Shown here one piece after another: positions 33,201 through 44,217 of a stretch of DNA of 64,000 nucleotides. A model generated the notes under the pieces. It was not told where the DNA came from. It ran no database searches and saw only the letters and a program-made list of their open reading frames with translations. Position numbers and translations under genes: made by a program. Origin of the DNA: Tetradesmus obliquus (lineage: Eukaryota; Chlorophyta; Chlorophyceae; Sphaeropleales; Scenedesmaceae); the NCBI GenBank assembly GCA_030272155.1, contig CP126202.1:1736001-1800000 (forward strand). The letters run 5' to 3'. Position 1 is the stretch's first letter. Every line of letters starts with the position of its first letter.

Positions 33201-34164
33201 GAGGCGGTGCGCTGCATCCCAGTCACAGTAACGGAGATCCAGATCTGCAGCATGCAGGGGCGCAAGGCGGGGCAGTACTACAGGTGAGATGCATAACATA
33301 TATTAAAGTTCAATGTGGAGTCTGCAGCATGCCGCATGCAGGGCCGCAAGCTAGGACAGTGCGCGAGAGGAAGTTTTGTGGGGATTCAACTCTCAGCGTG
33401 CAGGGGCGCAAGGCGGGGCAGTACTACAGGTGAGAGCGAGATTCGCTAGGGAGTCTGCAGCATGCCGCGTACAGGGCCGCAAGCCAGGACAGTGCGCATG
33501 AGGATGATTGTGGCGACTACTCAGCGTGCAAGGCCGCAAGCCGCGGCAGTACTACAGGTGAGATCCATATCTATAGCGTGCCACTTGCAGGGCTGCAGAT
33601 GTGACAGTGCGTGAGATTTAGATCTGCAGCATGCAGGGCCGCAAGACGAGACAGTACTACAGGTGAGATGCAGATCTATAGCATGCCACTTGCAGGGCTG
33701 CAGATGTGACAGTTTAGAAGAGCCAGGTCTGCAGCATGCAGGGTTGCAAGGCAGACAGTACTACAAGTAAGCATCTTTGATGTGTGAGCAATGCGGTTCG
33801 CAGGGAGAAAACTTGTGCTCGTTGCTGTTGGCTGCATGTGTTGTTGGCTGCGCTGGGCGGTCACGCCCGTCCAATGTTGGCCTCTCAAACACTTGTGTGC
33901 TGCCGCAGCCTCTGTTGATGTTGCAGCTGCTGCTGCTGCTGCTGCCTGTGCAGGGTAACACACAGGCTGAAGCTGACTGCGCCTGCAGCGGGAGCAGCAG
34001 TGCCAGCGGCTGTAGTGCAGCCACCGGCAGCGGCAGCCAACTTACAAAGCCAGACGCAAGAAGGTGGGCCAGCAGCAGCAGCAGCAGCAATGACACAGCC
34101 GCAGGCGAAGCGGCAGCATGGGCAAGGCCACAGGACAGGAGCAGTTCAAAGATCAGGATGTTGA
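29360..34164 (+). CDS. AKAP7-like 2H phosphoesterase
   Basis: Six exons keep frame: 29360-30304, 30528-30650, 31480-31596, 32284-32467, 33151-33283 and 33954-34164 (stop TGA). The first 300 residues are Gln/Ala-rich; the true ATG could be downstream of 29360. The catalytic domain starts at PRPTHFVALQVS. It has both HxT motifs of the 2H (LigT/AKAP7) phosphoesterase fold: AHLTIMVMNL in exon 2 and FTPHVTVAKRSRL in exon 4. The typical block LQGLSHFRHQ joins VLYIDFAP between them, and exon 5 carries IPVTVTEIQICSMQGRKAG. Relatives hydrolyse or bind 2',5'- or cyclic-phosphate RNA and nucleotides; the substrate here is unknown. The last exon is low complexity. Every domain exon (2-5) is accompanied by two or more partial copies with splice sites. 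Confidence 0.82.
30716..31194 (+). repeat. Three echoes of phosphoesterase exon 2
   Basis: Copies at about 30727-30806, 30972-31050 and 31109-31194 repeat AEPALEACLLEPATAHLTIM. Two are followed by good donors (aaacag|gtaggt, gaaata|gtgggt), the third by gatcag|gtggcg. All retain HLTI, the first catalytic HxT motif (HLTI in the last copy too), so alternative inclusion would duplicate a catalytic strand. Confidence 0.85.
30858..30920 (+). repeat. Dispersed ~65-bp element, copy 3
   Basis: ggcggggggcttctgg followed by the shared core attgcttgaaggtgcgcag and atgctttta, ending near gcttaga. It sits between two echoes of phosphoesterase exon 2, as if inserted into a duplicated unit. Confidence 0.7.
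31667..31866 (+). repeat. Two echoes of phosphoesterase exon 3
   Basis: Copies end at 31709 (ggcaccag|gtaggc, in frame) and 31866 (one extra G in ggggcctg, giving a frameshift). Both repeat LQLQGLSHF. Confidence 0.75.
32181..32715 (+). repeat. Echoes of phosphoesterase exon 4
   Basis: A 5' copy at about 32181-32230 repeats VLYIDFAPRPALNSLM after a cggcag acceptor and then hits a TGA. A 3' copy at about 32600-32715 repeats the end (VTVAKTSRLVGKRRK) with donor gcgcaaag|gtacac. Confidence 0.8.
32707..32858 (+). repeat. 21-bp tandem repeat, seven copies, splice-donor unit
   Basis: The unit aaaggtacacagctgcactgc is repeated seven times with almost no variation, starting exactly at the exon-end sequence gcgcaaag|gtacac of the exon 4 echo. 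Each unit contains the donor-like caaag|gtacac. Open in frame as a seven-residue repeat (GTQLHCK). Confidence 0.95.
33031..33095 (+). repeat. Echo of phosphoesterase exon 5 start
   Basis: After gcctgcag it repeats the start of exon 5 (cctcctgccaaa in place of cgcctgccaaag) through the CAGCAGGAGG motif. Confidence 0.7.
33321..33770 (+). repeat. Alternating echoes of phosphoesterase exon 5 end
   Basis: The end CSMQGRKAGQYYR plus donor (tactacag|gtgaga) recurs at about 33395-33431, 33522-33557, 33621-33663 and 33727-33770 (tactacaa|gtaagc). Between them are more degraded copies with gacagtgcg in place of gcagtacta (about 33321, 33452, 33570, 33680). The array therefore alternates strong and weak copies. 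Confidence 0.85.
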
Positions 34165-34722
34165 TGTGAGTGGGTTGTGGTGCGTGCCAGCACGTTGCTG
34201 AATTGGTGGCTAAAGAAGTTCAGTGTGGGTACCTGGGACACGGCCGGCACTCACTGGCGCTGGCAGTGTGCAGCAAGCACTCTCACTGCCTTTTGTGTCG
34301 GGCGTGCACGCGGCTGGCTTGTTCCAACCGCTGTTATTATTCAATTGATTATAGGTTGCGCTGCTGCAGGCCGTGGTTGGCAACAGATGACGAATCAGGC
34401 CAGGAGCAGGAGTTATGACGGTTTCACCCAACTACACTGAAGGTGCACATACAGATCCTTCCCTGCTGGCTGTCTCGACTCTGTTTGGAGAATATGATGT
34501 GTTGTTTGTCGGAAAAGACTTTGGCATCAGCATCTTGCAGGCTGCGTGTGCGCGCTCTTTGTGGTGTCGTCAACCATGTTGTCCTGCGTCAGCTACGAAT
34601 CGCAAAAGTAGTTAATACGTAGCCTCAAGATCGTCTGCATCAGAAGAGTGTGGCGTGGAAGTGGCGGGGCCTGTGGCACCCGACGTCGAAAGCAGTGAAA
34701 GGAGTGTAGACACACCAGCAGC
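34165..34722. other. Short intergenic region
   Basis: Only 558 bases separate the phosphoesterase stop from the next ATG. No motif recognised; it must contain the 3' UTR and the next promoter. Confidence 0.5.
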
Positions 34723-37700
34723 ATGGCGACTGGCAACCACTACTCAAAGCAGGCAAGTTCTTGTTTTCTTGTAATTCCGCTGCCTGATGCGTGGGGCGTG
34801 GCAACAAAGCAGCATAGGTTGCTCATGGCACCCTGCACCTGCTGCTCGTTGCAGGTCGCTGCCTTGGAGAATGTGCTGCGGGGCAAGATGTCGCAGCTCT
34901 CTCTGCTGTCTGCGGAAAATCAAGTGCTGCGGCAACGAGAGCGTGCTCTGCAGGTGCGCTGATGCTGCTGCTCACCTGGCACTGCCTGGCAGTAGCAAAG
35001 CACACATCCAGCAATTGCAGGCTGGGCTTTGCAGCGCGTTGCCTTGTTGCCTGCCAGTGACCAACACACGATAGGCCACATCCGTTTGCTGGCGTTATCC
35101 GCAATCGCACGCACCACCAAGCCCCTTCCTGCAAGCATTTCTTCCCCATCTTGCTGCGCTGCGCTGACACTGCAGGCTTATCAGGCCTCGCTCGCTGGAG
35201 GCCTGCATGCAACAAAGAAGGTGCTTCGAGAGGCGAGCTTTTCCAGCCAGGCTGCACATGGCTCTCCTGCAAGCGATATAATGAGTGGGGAGGATGGCCC
35301 GGCCACTCCAACCACCCCAGCCAATTCAGCAGGCAGCCACAGCTTCAGCGATGGCCCAGCGCTGCTGCAGAAGATAGACGAAAGGGAGGAGGCTGTGCAG
35401 CAGGTGAGAAGGAATAGGTGAAACTGGTGCAGGTATTTGGGTAAGACAGTGGATGGGTGCAGGAATGGTGTACGCTTGCGTAGCAGCTGTTGGTAGTCCT
35501 GCAAGCTGCAGTCTGCACACATGCAATGATTCGAGGGAGATGCAAGCGCCCCCTTGTATATTCTTTTGTTATTTTCAAAGAAAGCATGCAGCAGTGCAGC
35601 CTGGTAGCTGGGCAAGTGGGCCTGCTCCTAGTGTAACACCAGCACTTCGACAGCAGCAAAGTTTGCCAGGTCAATGCAGGGGCAGCGCAGGTTTCCTGCA
35701 AGCGGCTGCATGTCCTCGCTGCCACTTGTGCCTACCAACCATTCTCCAACACCTTGCAGGCTTTGCAAGCCATTGGCGACTGCGACCAGGCAGCCTGCAA
35801 CTCCCTCTACTCCACGCAGCTGCATGCGGTCGCGAGCTGCAGTCAGGCACCCGCTTTTCGTTGCCACTAGTTATACTGACCATGTTTTCACCACCTGGCA
35901 GCCCTGCACGCCATTGGCGGCTGCGACCAGGCAGCATATGGCTCCCTCTACTCCATGCAGCTGCTGTAGCATCAATTCCTCGCTCCCATATATGTTGTTG
36001 CTAACCATCTGCCTCAACAATTCATTTGCAGGCCCTGCATGCGATCGGCGGTTGCGACCAGGCAACATGTGACTCGCTGTACACCACGCAGCTGTAGCAC
36101 AATCACCTCGCTCCCACATCTGTTACTGACCATCTGCCTCAACAATTCATTTGCAGGCCCTGCATGCAATCGGCGGCTGCGACCATGCAGCACATGACTC
36201 CCTCAATTCCATCCAGCTGCTGTAGCACCAAACCCTCGCTCCCATATGTGCTGCTAACCATGCGTCACAACATTTCATTTGGAGGCCCTGCATGCAATCG
36301 GCGGCTGTGACCAGGCGGCATATGACGCCCTCCACACAATGCAGCTGCTGTAGCACCAACACCTCTCTCTCATATGTGTTACTAACCATCTGACTCAACA
36401 ATTCATTTGCAGGCCCTGCATGCAATCGGCGGTTGTGACCAGGCAGCATACGACTCGCCTCACTCCATGCAGCTGCTGTAGCACCATTACCTCGCTCCTA
36501 TGTATGTTGTTGCTAACCATCTGCCTCAACATTTCATTTGCAGGCCCTGCATGCAATCGGCGGCTGCGACCAGGCAGCATACGACAGCCTCTACACCACG
36601 CAGCTGCTGCGCCGCGCCACCTCACAGCCGGAGCGCACTGCTGCCATCCTGAACATGAGCATCCCTCAGCGCCTGGCGTATGTAACAAAGTGCGTGGAGC
36701 GCTTTGCGCTGCTGCTGCCAAAGTACGACCGGACCGGCGCATCCACACGGCTGGGGCCTGCGAGCGAGCAGACCGACAGGTGGGCAGGCTGAGACACTGC
36801 TCCATGTATGTGCTGCAGATCTGCAGAGCAGGGGCTGTGTAGCTGTACTTGCAGCTGCCAAAGTACGACAGAGCCGGCCCATTCCCACGGCTGGGGCCTG
36901 CAAGCGAGCAGGCCGACAGGTGGGCAAATTGGGGCAGGAGTGCTTGTACAAGTCACAATGACAGGAGCAGTGTGCTCCATCACAATCGCGATTGTTGGGG
37001 ACACCACGCAGCACACTGCACAGCCAGGTCTTCGCGTTGACTTCGTTCAAATGCCTGCATGATTGTAATGTAATGATATGTCACTTTGACCGCCACTGTG
37101 TTACTTTGACCGCAGGTTGGTTGACGAGCTGAGTGAGAAGGCACTCACCTTTGGCCTGCCGGACCCCTCTGGTGTGCACCTAAGCGAGTGCATGTTCCAC
37201 ATGGAGACCACCTAAGATACGCCACCGTGTGTTACTTTGACCGCCGCTTTGTTACTTTGGCCGTAGGCTGGTTGACGAGCTGAGTGAGAAGGCACTCACC
37301 TTTGGCCTGCTGGATCCCCCTGGCGAGCACCTGAGCGAGTGCATGATTAACATGCAAAAGCACCTGCATGAATGTAACAATGTGTCACTTTGACCGCCGC
37401 TGTGTTACTTTGACCGCAGGCTGGTGGACGAGCTGAGTGAGAAAGCACTCACCTTTGGCCTGCTGGCCCCTCCTGGCGTGCACCTGAGCGAATGCATGAT
37501 TAATATGGAAACAAGCCAGCCTGAAGCGTACCCTGATGGCTGGTGGGACCTGGTGGTCGAGGTGAGGGCTGTTATTAGCAGTATGTAACTTAAAAATAAC
37601 AAAGTAACACCTGCAATGTATGTTGATTGGTGCGTGCACCTGAGCGATTGCATGATCAATATGGAAACAAGCCAGCCTGAAGCATTCCCTCAAGGCTGGT

Positions 37701-39781
37701 GGGACCTGGTGGTTATTGTGAGGGCTGTTACAAGAACAAAAACGCAGAAGTTGCATAACGCAAACAACATGTGTAATCTGTGGATCAGCAGTAGTGCATG
37801 GCAAACATGGAGGCCTGCCAACATACACTACTGGCTGTTGCGATCTGGTGGTTGAGGTGGTCGCAGCAGGTGTAAGCAGCTTGTATCACAACAACTTGTG
37901 CATTCCATCTGGGATGTTGGGTCAATCGCCCAAATGCATGAACATGGAAACAGCCAGACTGCAGTACTGGTCTGTTGAAGTCCGTATTCGTAACGCTGCT
38001 GCTGCTACCGCTGGTGCTGCTGCTGCCAGGCCATGGAGCTAACTGGGGAGCAGCTTGCAGCGTTAAAAGTGTGTTATGACAGGGTCAAACCGGTCAAAGA
38101 TGCGCTGACAGCTCAGCATGCAGCGCTGGCAGCGCGGCTTGCGCAGCTGCAGAGCAGCCAGCACAGCAAGCAGCGTGCATTCGAGCACGGGGCGCAGCAG
38201 CTGTACAGCTGGGTGCATGCAGAATCGACACATAGCGCTGCTGCAAGTGCAGCAATGACGCCGCAAGCAGCACTGCTAGCGCGGCAGGCGGAGCGGGCGC
38301 AGCAGCTGCAGAGGCAGGCTCAGCTGCAGCGGCAAATCTCCGGCGCCGCAGCTGCACATGCTGCAAGCACGCCGCAGGGGGGTTTGCTGCAGCTCGGGAG
38401 TGTTGCACTGCAGGCGAAGGTTGCGTCTGCAGCTGATGCTGAGCAGCTAGCACAGCTGCTGGAGCAGAGCTTGCAGGAGGCTGCAAAGTCAGCTACAACT
38501 GGCTCAGGGGGCGCTACTGTTGCCGAGAGTGTGTCATCACCTGCGTGCGGCGCAGCAGGTGCAGCGACAGCATCCACAGCAACATGGCCACAAGCAGCAG
38601 CCACCCCAGCTCTGCAGCAGCAGCAGCAGCAAGTGCGGCAGGTGCATTTTGCGGTGCCTGTGCAGCAGCACAGCCCAGTCTCGCCAGACCAACCCCAGAG
38701 CAGTGCAGAAGCTGCAATGCAGCTGCAGCAGAGTTTCCTGCAAGCAGATGCAGCAGCAGCAGCAGCAGCAGCAAGCTGGCAGATGAATGCTGGTGCTGCC
38801 ATGCCTGGATCAGCAGCAGCAGCAGCAGCGAGTGCAGCAAGCTCGCCTGAGCTAGCCATGAATGTGGAGAGTGCAGCGTATCAATATGCTGTGATTGACA
38901 CAGTGCTTGATAGCCAGCTGGAGCTCGATCCAGGCATGGACTCGGGAACAGCAGCAGCAGCAGCAGGCATGGAGACGTTGTGCAGCAGCAGCGGCAACGC
39001 AGGGCTTGCCGGCAGCAGCAGCAGCCCTGACAACCTTCTGCTGCAGCAGCACCTGCAGCAGCAGCAGCAGCAGATTGGCAATACAGCTGCAGCAGCACCA
39101 GCAGCAACAGCAGCAGGCGAAGGCGTGGCGATGCTTTCCCGGGACGAGGTCGCTGCTGCTGTCCTCGGAGCGGCGCAGTGCAGCACCGGCGGCGGCGAGG
39201 CACTCACATCTGTCATTGCGCGCAGCAGCTCACAGTGCCAGAGAGACTTACTGATGCATCTGGGCTGCAAGGAGCAGCAGCAGACTGAGCAGAAGATGGA
39301 CAGGATTACGGCTCAGCTGAAGATGCAGCAGTATTGTCTTGCGCTGCACCTGCACAACGTGTGCAGCAAGAAGCAGATCGCGCTGCACTACCTGCACTGC
39401 TTCCCCTTCATCCCCGAGGCCTTCAGCTGTAAGTCCAGAGTCATGTTCTTGATGTGATAATGGCGTAGTTTGGGTGTCTTGGCTGCATCACTGCATGCGT
39501 CACCTGCTTTGGATTATGCGCTGCACTAGCTGCACTGCTTCCCCTTCATACAGAGGCCTTCAGCTGTGAGTGCTGGTCTATCACATTTCATGTAATCAGC
39601 TCATTTTTCACTCGCGAAGGTCTGTTGTGTTTTACTGCAATGTCCTAGTTTGGCATGGTTCTGCTGGTCGCACAGCTGCAAGCACTGCTTGGACAGGCGC
39701 ATGCACTGCACTTGTGATGCTTCATGCTGCCTGTTTCAGCACCTGTGATCCGCCGTCAATGCCGACTGTTGAAATGCCTGC

Positions 39782-39817
<36 letters not shown>

Positions 39818-39890
39818 AGTCTTTGAGGCGCTGGAGGCCACCTGGGCTGGGCAGGCCTGCAAGAACAACAGGCCGCAGCGCAGCCGCTGA
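34723..39890 (+). CDS. Leucine-zipper/coiled-coil protein, possibly algal bZIP-related
   Basis: Seven exons keep frame for 734 residues: 34723-34752, 34855-34953, 35176-35403, 36544-36779, 37420-37561, 38030-39428 and 39820-39890 (stop TGA). Exon 1 ends in a GC donor (aagcag|gcaagt). Exon 2 is a zipper-like helix (LENVLRGKMSQLSLL, SAENQVLRQRERALQ); no clear basic region precedes it, so a bZIP assignment is only suggestive. Exon 4 begins ALHAIGGCDQAAYDSLYTTQ and includes MSIPQRLAYVTKCVERF. Exon 5 reads LVDELSEKALTFGLL and ends DGWWDLVVE; exon 6 opens MELTGEQLAALKVCYDRVKP, then a long Gln/Ala-rich region and a final ordered block (DRITAQLKMQQYCLALHLHN). I infer a transcription-factor-like protein specific to algae. 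Exons 4, 5 and the last exon lie in echo arrays. Confidence 0.65.
35760..36543 (+). repeat. 125-141-bp array of acceptor plus exon-4 start, six copies before the real exon
   Basis: The start of exon 4 recurs at 35760, 35901, 36032, 36157, 36285 and 36413, and the functional copy is at 36544: spacings 141, 131, 125, 128, 128 and 131. Most units contain ttcatttgcag|gccctgcatg, the ALHAIGGCDQAA coding start, then cagctgctgtagcac, so most reach an in-frame stop (TAG) shortly after about 20 codons. Only the last copy continues (cagctgctgcgccgc) into the full exon. Confidence 0.92.
36855..36919 (+). repeat. Echo of zipper-protein exon 4 end
   Basis: After cttgcag it repeats LPKYDRAGPFPRLGPASEQA and ends gccgacag|gtgggc, the same donor and phase as exon 4. 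It is a spliceable copy. Confidence 0.8.
37118..37980 (+). repeat. Five echoes of zipper-protein exon 5
   Basis: Two copies before the functional exon start at about 37115 and 37267 (LVDELSEKALTFGL, each after gaccgcag or ggccgtag, with diverged ends and no downstream donor). Three after it: about 37631-37719 (SECMINMETSQPEA equivalent, donor gttatt|gtgagg), 37795-37856 and 37912-37980, increasingly degraded. The upstream units also share gtgttactttgaccgc. Confidence 0.85.
39526..39566 (+). repeat. Echo of zipper-protein exon 6 end
   Basis: Repeats ctgcactgcttccccttcat and gaggccttcagct|gtgagt, the end of exon 6 with its donor, missing a few bases. Confidence 0.75.
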
Positions 39891-40460
39891 TAGCACCACT
39901 GGCAGCCGCATGGAGATGCTGGGAGCGATGCTGCAATCTACTGAGCATTGACAGGGCTGGGCAGGCCTGCAGGGGCAACAGGCCACAGCGCAGCCGCTGA
40001 TGCACCTGCTGCATCCATGATTTGCCGTGGCAATCCCTTACAAACTGCCGCAGCGCCGCCCCTGGTGCACTTGCTGCACCGATGATTTGCCGTGGCAACC
40101 CCTTACAAACTGCCGCAGCGCAGCCCCTAGTGGCACCGCTGGCAGCTGCATGGCCAGGCCTGCAGGGACAACAGGCCGCAGCGCAGCCCCTGATGCACCG
40201 CTGGCAGCCGCATGGGGTTGCTGGGAGCAATGCTGCGACATGCGGAGCAGTGATACTAATGCCGCACGCAGCCCCTGATGCAGAAGCATTAGGCCGCAGC
40301 GCAGCCCCTGATGGCACCGCTGGCAGCCGCATGGAGATGCTGGGAGCTATGCTGTGCAACATGCTGCGCAGTGATACTAATGCCGCAGCGCAGCCCCTGA
40401 TGCACTGCTGGCAGCTGCATGGAGTTGCCGGGAGCGATGCTGCAACATGCTGAGCAGCGA
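39891..40460 (+). repeat. Array of echoes of the zipper-protein terminal exon
   Basis: About eight irregular copies of ggccgcagcgcagcccctga follow the real stop (39888-39890), joined by gcaccgctggcagccgcatgg units. Most copies keep the tga. This is the same terminal-exon echo pattern as in the CRTISO-like gene but in more copies. Confidence 0.85.
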
Positions 40461-43400
40461 GAGACCAATCTGTCACCTGGATTGATGGACTTGATTGCTG
40501 TCGTGGCCCAGGTCTGAATCTGTTTAGTGTTTTTTTTAGAGATGTCTCATGTGCACCTGCACTGCCTGCGGTGCGGAATCTCTAGTGTTTGGTTTCAGAG
40601 TTGTCTCCTGTAGCGGCTCTGCGCTGCCGGCCTAGCTGTGGTGCTGTAGTTGTGCGGTTGCAGGCGGCTGCGCGGCTGTCAGCTGCCATCAGATCACTGC
40701 ATTGTTGTGCTGGCAGGCCACAACTTGCCTGCTGCTGATCAGGCCTGGCGTGTGTGTTGCTGCACCTTCCTGTTGTGTGCGCCCTGAACCTTTGTGCATG
40801 CTTGTTATCCACCCTGCATGTTTTAGGCTGAGAACCTTATACCGTGTGATTGGAACGGCGAGGGATAGGGGGCGGGCGGGGTTTGTGTTGGTGTGCGCTT
40901 CTGGCCATCCTTTGGTTGCCACTTGGTTGCATGGAGTTTCATGCTATCGTAAACGTTCATTGTGAGAGGGCCGGGTGCTCAGACAGCTTGTGGTTGCGGT
41001 TGCAGCAGCTGCTGCTGCACTCAAGTGTCCTTAACTTTGCCAGGGACGGCCGGGAGTTGTGTGCACTTTGCCATCCCCGTTTGGCACTTGAAACACATTT
41101 AGATGTTCCACTTGTGTTTTGAGGAGTCTGTGCAAATAAAGGTTGTGTAGTGGCTGCTGTTATTGTGTGCCAGGGATTACTGCGCGCATGCCGCACCTGA
41201 ACCCTGTCTGAAAGTGAAAGCGGATGTCTGCAACCAAAGCGCCGACTGTGCAGTGCGGTTGCAGTTGATTGATTGCCTTGAGCGCTGCTGCCGCATGTCT
41301 GTTGCCACTTTGGTGCATGCTGTGCATCCGCAGCTGTTTAGGCCTTTTGAACCATCGCGTGCAGCGCGCCTGTTCAGGCTGCTGCGCTGCCAGTGAACCG
41401 ATCATGTGAAAAGGTGTGAGCATTGCCTACTTGTTGACTTTTTGCATGCCGCCATAGCCGGATGAGGCTGGTGCTTGTGTTGCTGCGGGAGCTGCTGCTG
41501 CTGCTGCTGCTGCTGCTTTCAGGTGTCCATGCATGTACGCTGCAGCAGCTGCACAGGGTTGGTTTGTGGCTGACTTGCCTAGCAGTTCTCAGCATCACCT
41601 GAGTGATGTTGTGCAACTACTGGTTGCACCAGTACACTTTCTGGTTTGCTGTGTGGTTTGCAACACATGCAGGGACAACTCACCGCCATGTGGTGCTTTG
41701 ATGAACAGATCGATTGATTAACCGGCATCCTGGTGTGTTATGGCACCTCCCCGTCTCAAAGGTTACATGTGCTCAGTTGCACTTGATGCAGCAGCTGAAA
41801 AGACCTAAAGGGTGGCGTCTCAAGGGAGTGTGATGGTTTGCTTCCTAGCATGATATGACGCACATGAAGACATGTTATAACATGGCATCGCTGAGTGGGC
41901 GCAAGACAACAGGCATATGGGCGTTGGGTGGGGTTAACCTGGAGCAACATGCGGTTTGGTTTGGGGTGGTGGTTGTGGTGGGACAGATGTGTCTGCGATA
42001 CAAATGACACGGCATGCAACTGGGTTTTGTCACTGTGCTCATTGTGCCCAGCAAAGACACCGCATTGGCTGTGCTGCATGGCAGGTGGAGCTGGATGTGC
42101 TGCTTGGTATGTAGTTGCTGCTGTGGCATTGTAGCCACTACAGTTGGTGATGCAATCAGCAATATACCAGCGTGCATCTCACGTTGACGGCTCGTGACGT
42201 GTCTTGATTGCTTTTCAGCTGGGAGCCTCGGCGAGGGGTGGAAATGGGTGTTTCAAAGGCCTGGCATCATCTAATTGTGTGTGCTTGAACTGTCAGGCAA
42301 TGTCTGCAGCAGCCTCGCAGTTGGCAATGCTGGCTGCAGCAGGGTTCTGCCTGCCACTGAAGCCCGGCTTCTGCTGGTTTGGCCCTGGGCTGCATCTACG
42401 GGGCATGTTGATGCCATCACCAGTTCAGGGTTCTGCATGTTGTTAACGTCTCGTCTCTGTAGCGGGTTGTGACTGTTGTCGACATCTTGTCTCTGTGGCA
42501 ATAGCGAGCTGCCAGTTGCTTTTTGTGATAGCTTGCTGCCATCTGCATTGCCTGTGGTGGTTGGTGAGCGTTTTGAATGCGCAGCAGTTTGCTGCTGCAA
42601 CGCATTTGCGACAACTTTGCGCGGTGCTCATGACCCCCGTGTGATGTAGCAGACATCATTAGCTTGTGGGCTTGCTGTGACGCTTCACAGCGCATGTTTG
42701 CTGCTGCATATCGCCATGCATCGTGTGCCACATGCCTTGCGGCTGCGACTGCTGCTTTGACCTTGCTAGACACCAGCGCTATGGCAGAACAGCGCTGTGT
42801 GCGGTGTTCTTCCTTCAAAACCTATCGGTAGAAGCACGTGCTCAGGCCTCGCCCTGAGCCTGTGCTGTGCGGTCCTGCAGCTGTTTTTTTGCACGCTGCA
42901 GCGCAAAACACATACAGGTGCAAAGTTTGTGGACTCTCAACTGTGTACATACAATGGTTGCGCATGTGGCAGGGGCATCCCTTGGGTACATGCCGCAGAA
43001 CCGGCTGGTTGCAATTAGAACGTACTTGCATCTCTGAACGGCACTTTGCGTCTCCTACAAAGTGTGTGATGCCAGCTGTGCACATGTCGGCATGCTGGCG
43101 GTTTTCGCCACATTTGGATGGGCATCCCATCTTACATGCCTGCTACAATTGTGTACTTCCACACTGCGGCGTGCGTACACATGCGGCACCTGCCTGTGTT
43201 AACATGGAGTTTTCAGAGTTTGTTAGCATGTGAAGCAGATGGAAGTAGTGTGTGTGGTTTATGGGCACATGCCAAATGAGGCAGCAGTTGTCTGACAAGG
43301 CCCGACCCTGAGGCTTTGTAATTATATTTTGCTTGATGCACCCGGGGGCTTGATTGAGGCCTGTGTGTACAGACGGCATTGTATGCAGCGCAAACTGTGC

Positions 43401-43936
43401 ATTTGCAGGCATTGTGTTGATGTGCTGTGGTCTGGTCTGCAGCCGCGCGGGATTCGACCCTGCTCTGCGGAACGCCGGCTGCAGGCGTGGTGCTATCATG
43501 ATACGACGTCTGAACTGCCGTATACTCTAGGGGATAAGCCTGTTGAACACTGCTTCCCCATCTGTCTGCTCCAGCGCGGCACTTGGCCGCTTGCGGTGTT
43601 TGCTGTCATTGTAACAGTCATAACGGCTGGAATGGCCCATTACGGTAACATGTTTCAAGCTTAGTATGCTAACTTAGTTGAACCTCCACTGTCATCAAAC
43701 TGGCGGCTCAGCTTCCACAGTTCCGCCCAGCATATCATATGAGTCATGCGATTTACAGGTTACACTAGCTGCACACAAGTGGATGCTATCGTTGGGGTGG
43801 CATTGGCTTGATTGCATCACCACTGAAGCTCAGTCATCATGTGACGCCTTAGTCAGTGACTGTCACAGTTGACGGTATACATTGATCAGCCACATGACAC
43901 ACACATTGTCAGACAAGCTATGGCTTAAATGGTAAC
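40461..43936. other. 3.5-kb region without a supportable gene
   Basis: Moderate G/T-rich plus strand with frequent stops. A CTG tract lies at 41489-41515 and tgtaa occurs near 43610. No domain, tRNA or array is recognised. A long 3' UTR for the zipper-protein gene is possible. Confidence 0.45.

Positions 43937-43937
<1 letters not shown>

Positions 43938-43982
<45 letters not shown>
43938..43982. repeat. (ATG)15 microsatellite
   Basis: Fifteen uninterrupted ATG units. The flanking sequence tgtcagacaagc occurs just before (43908) and just after (43984) the tract, so a short duplicated flank encloses it. Confidence 0.9.
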
Positions 43983-43984
<2 letters not shown>

Positions 43985-44058
43985 GTCAGACAAGCAACAT
44001 GCAGGCTGCATGCAGCTGCAGCAACAAAGCGGACAACAAACTGCTGGCAGCTGCGCGC

Positions 44059-44181
44059 TCACATGCAGCTGCGTGCAAACACTGCAGCGCTGCGCACGCT
44101 CAGCCCCTGCTGCTTGCCCCATGCCAGCGCTGCCTCCTTCAGCTCCCCTGACAGCACACCGCTGCTGCTGCTGCTGCCGCC

Positions 44182-44217
<36 letters not shown>

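Noticed and set aside
35760-36543. CRISPR array
   Set aside because: Units are 125-141 bases, imperfect, with coding starts and splice acceptors, in a eukaryotic intron; not repeat-spacer structure.
43925-44122. Poly-Met and poly-His frames over the ATG repeat
   Set aside because: Product of an (ATG)15 microsatellite; no flanking coding signal except the end of the DUF815 gene on the minus strand.
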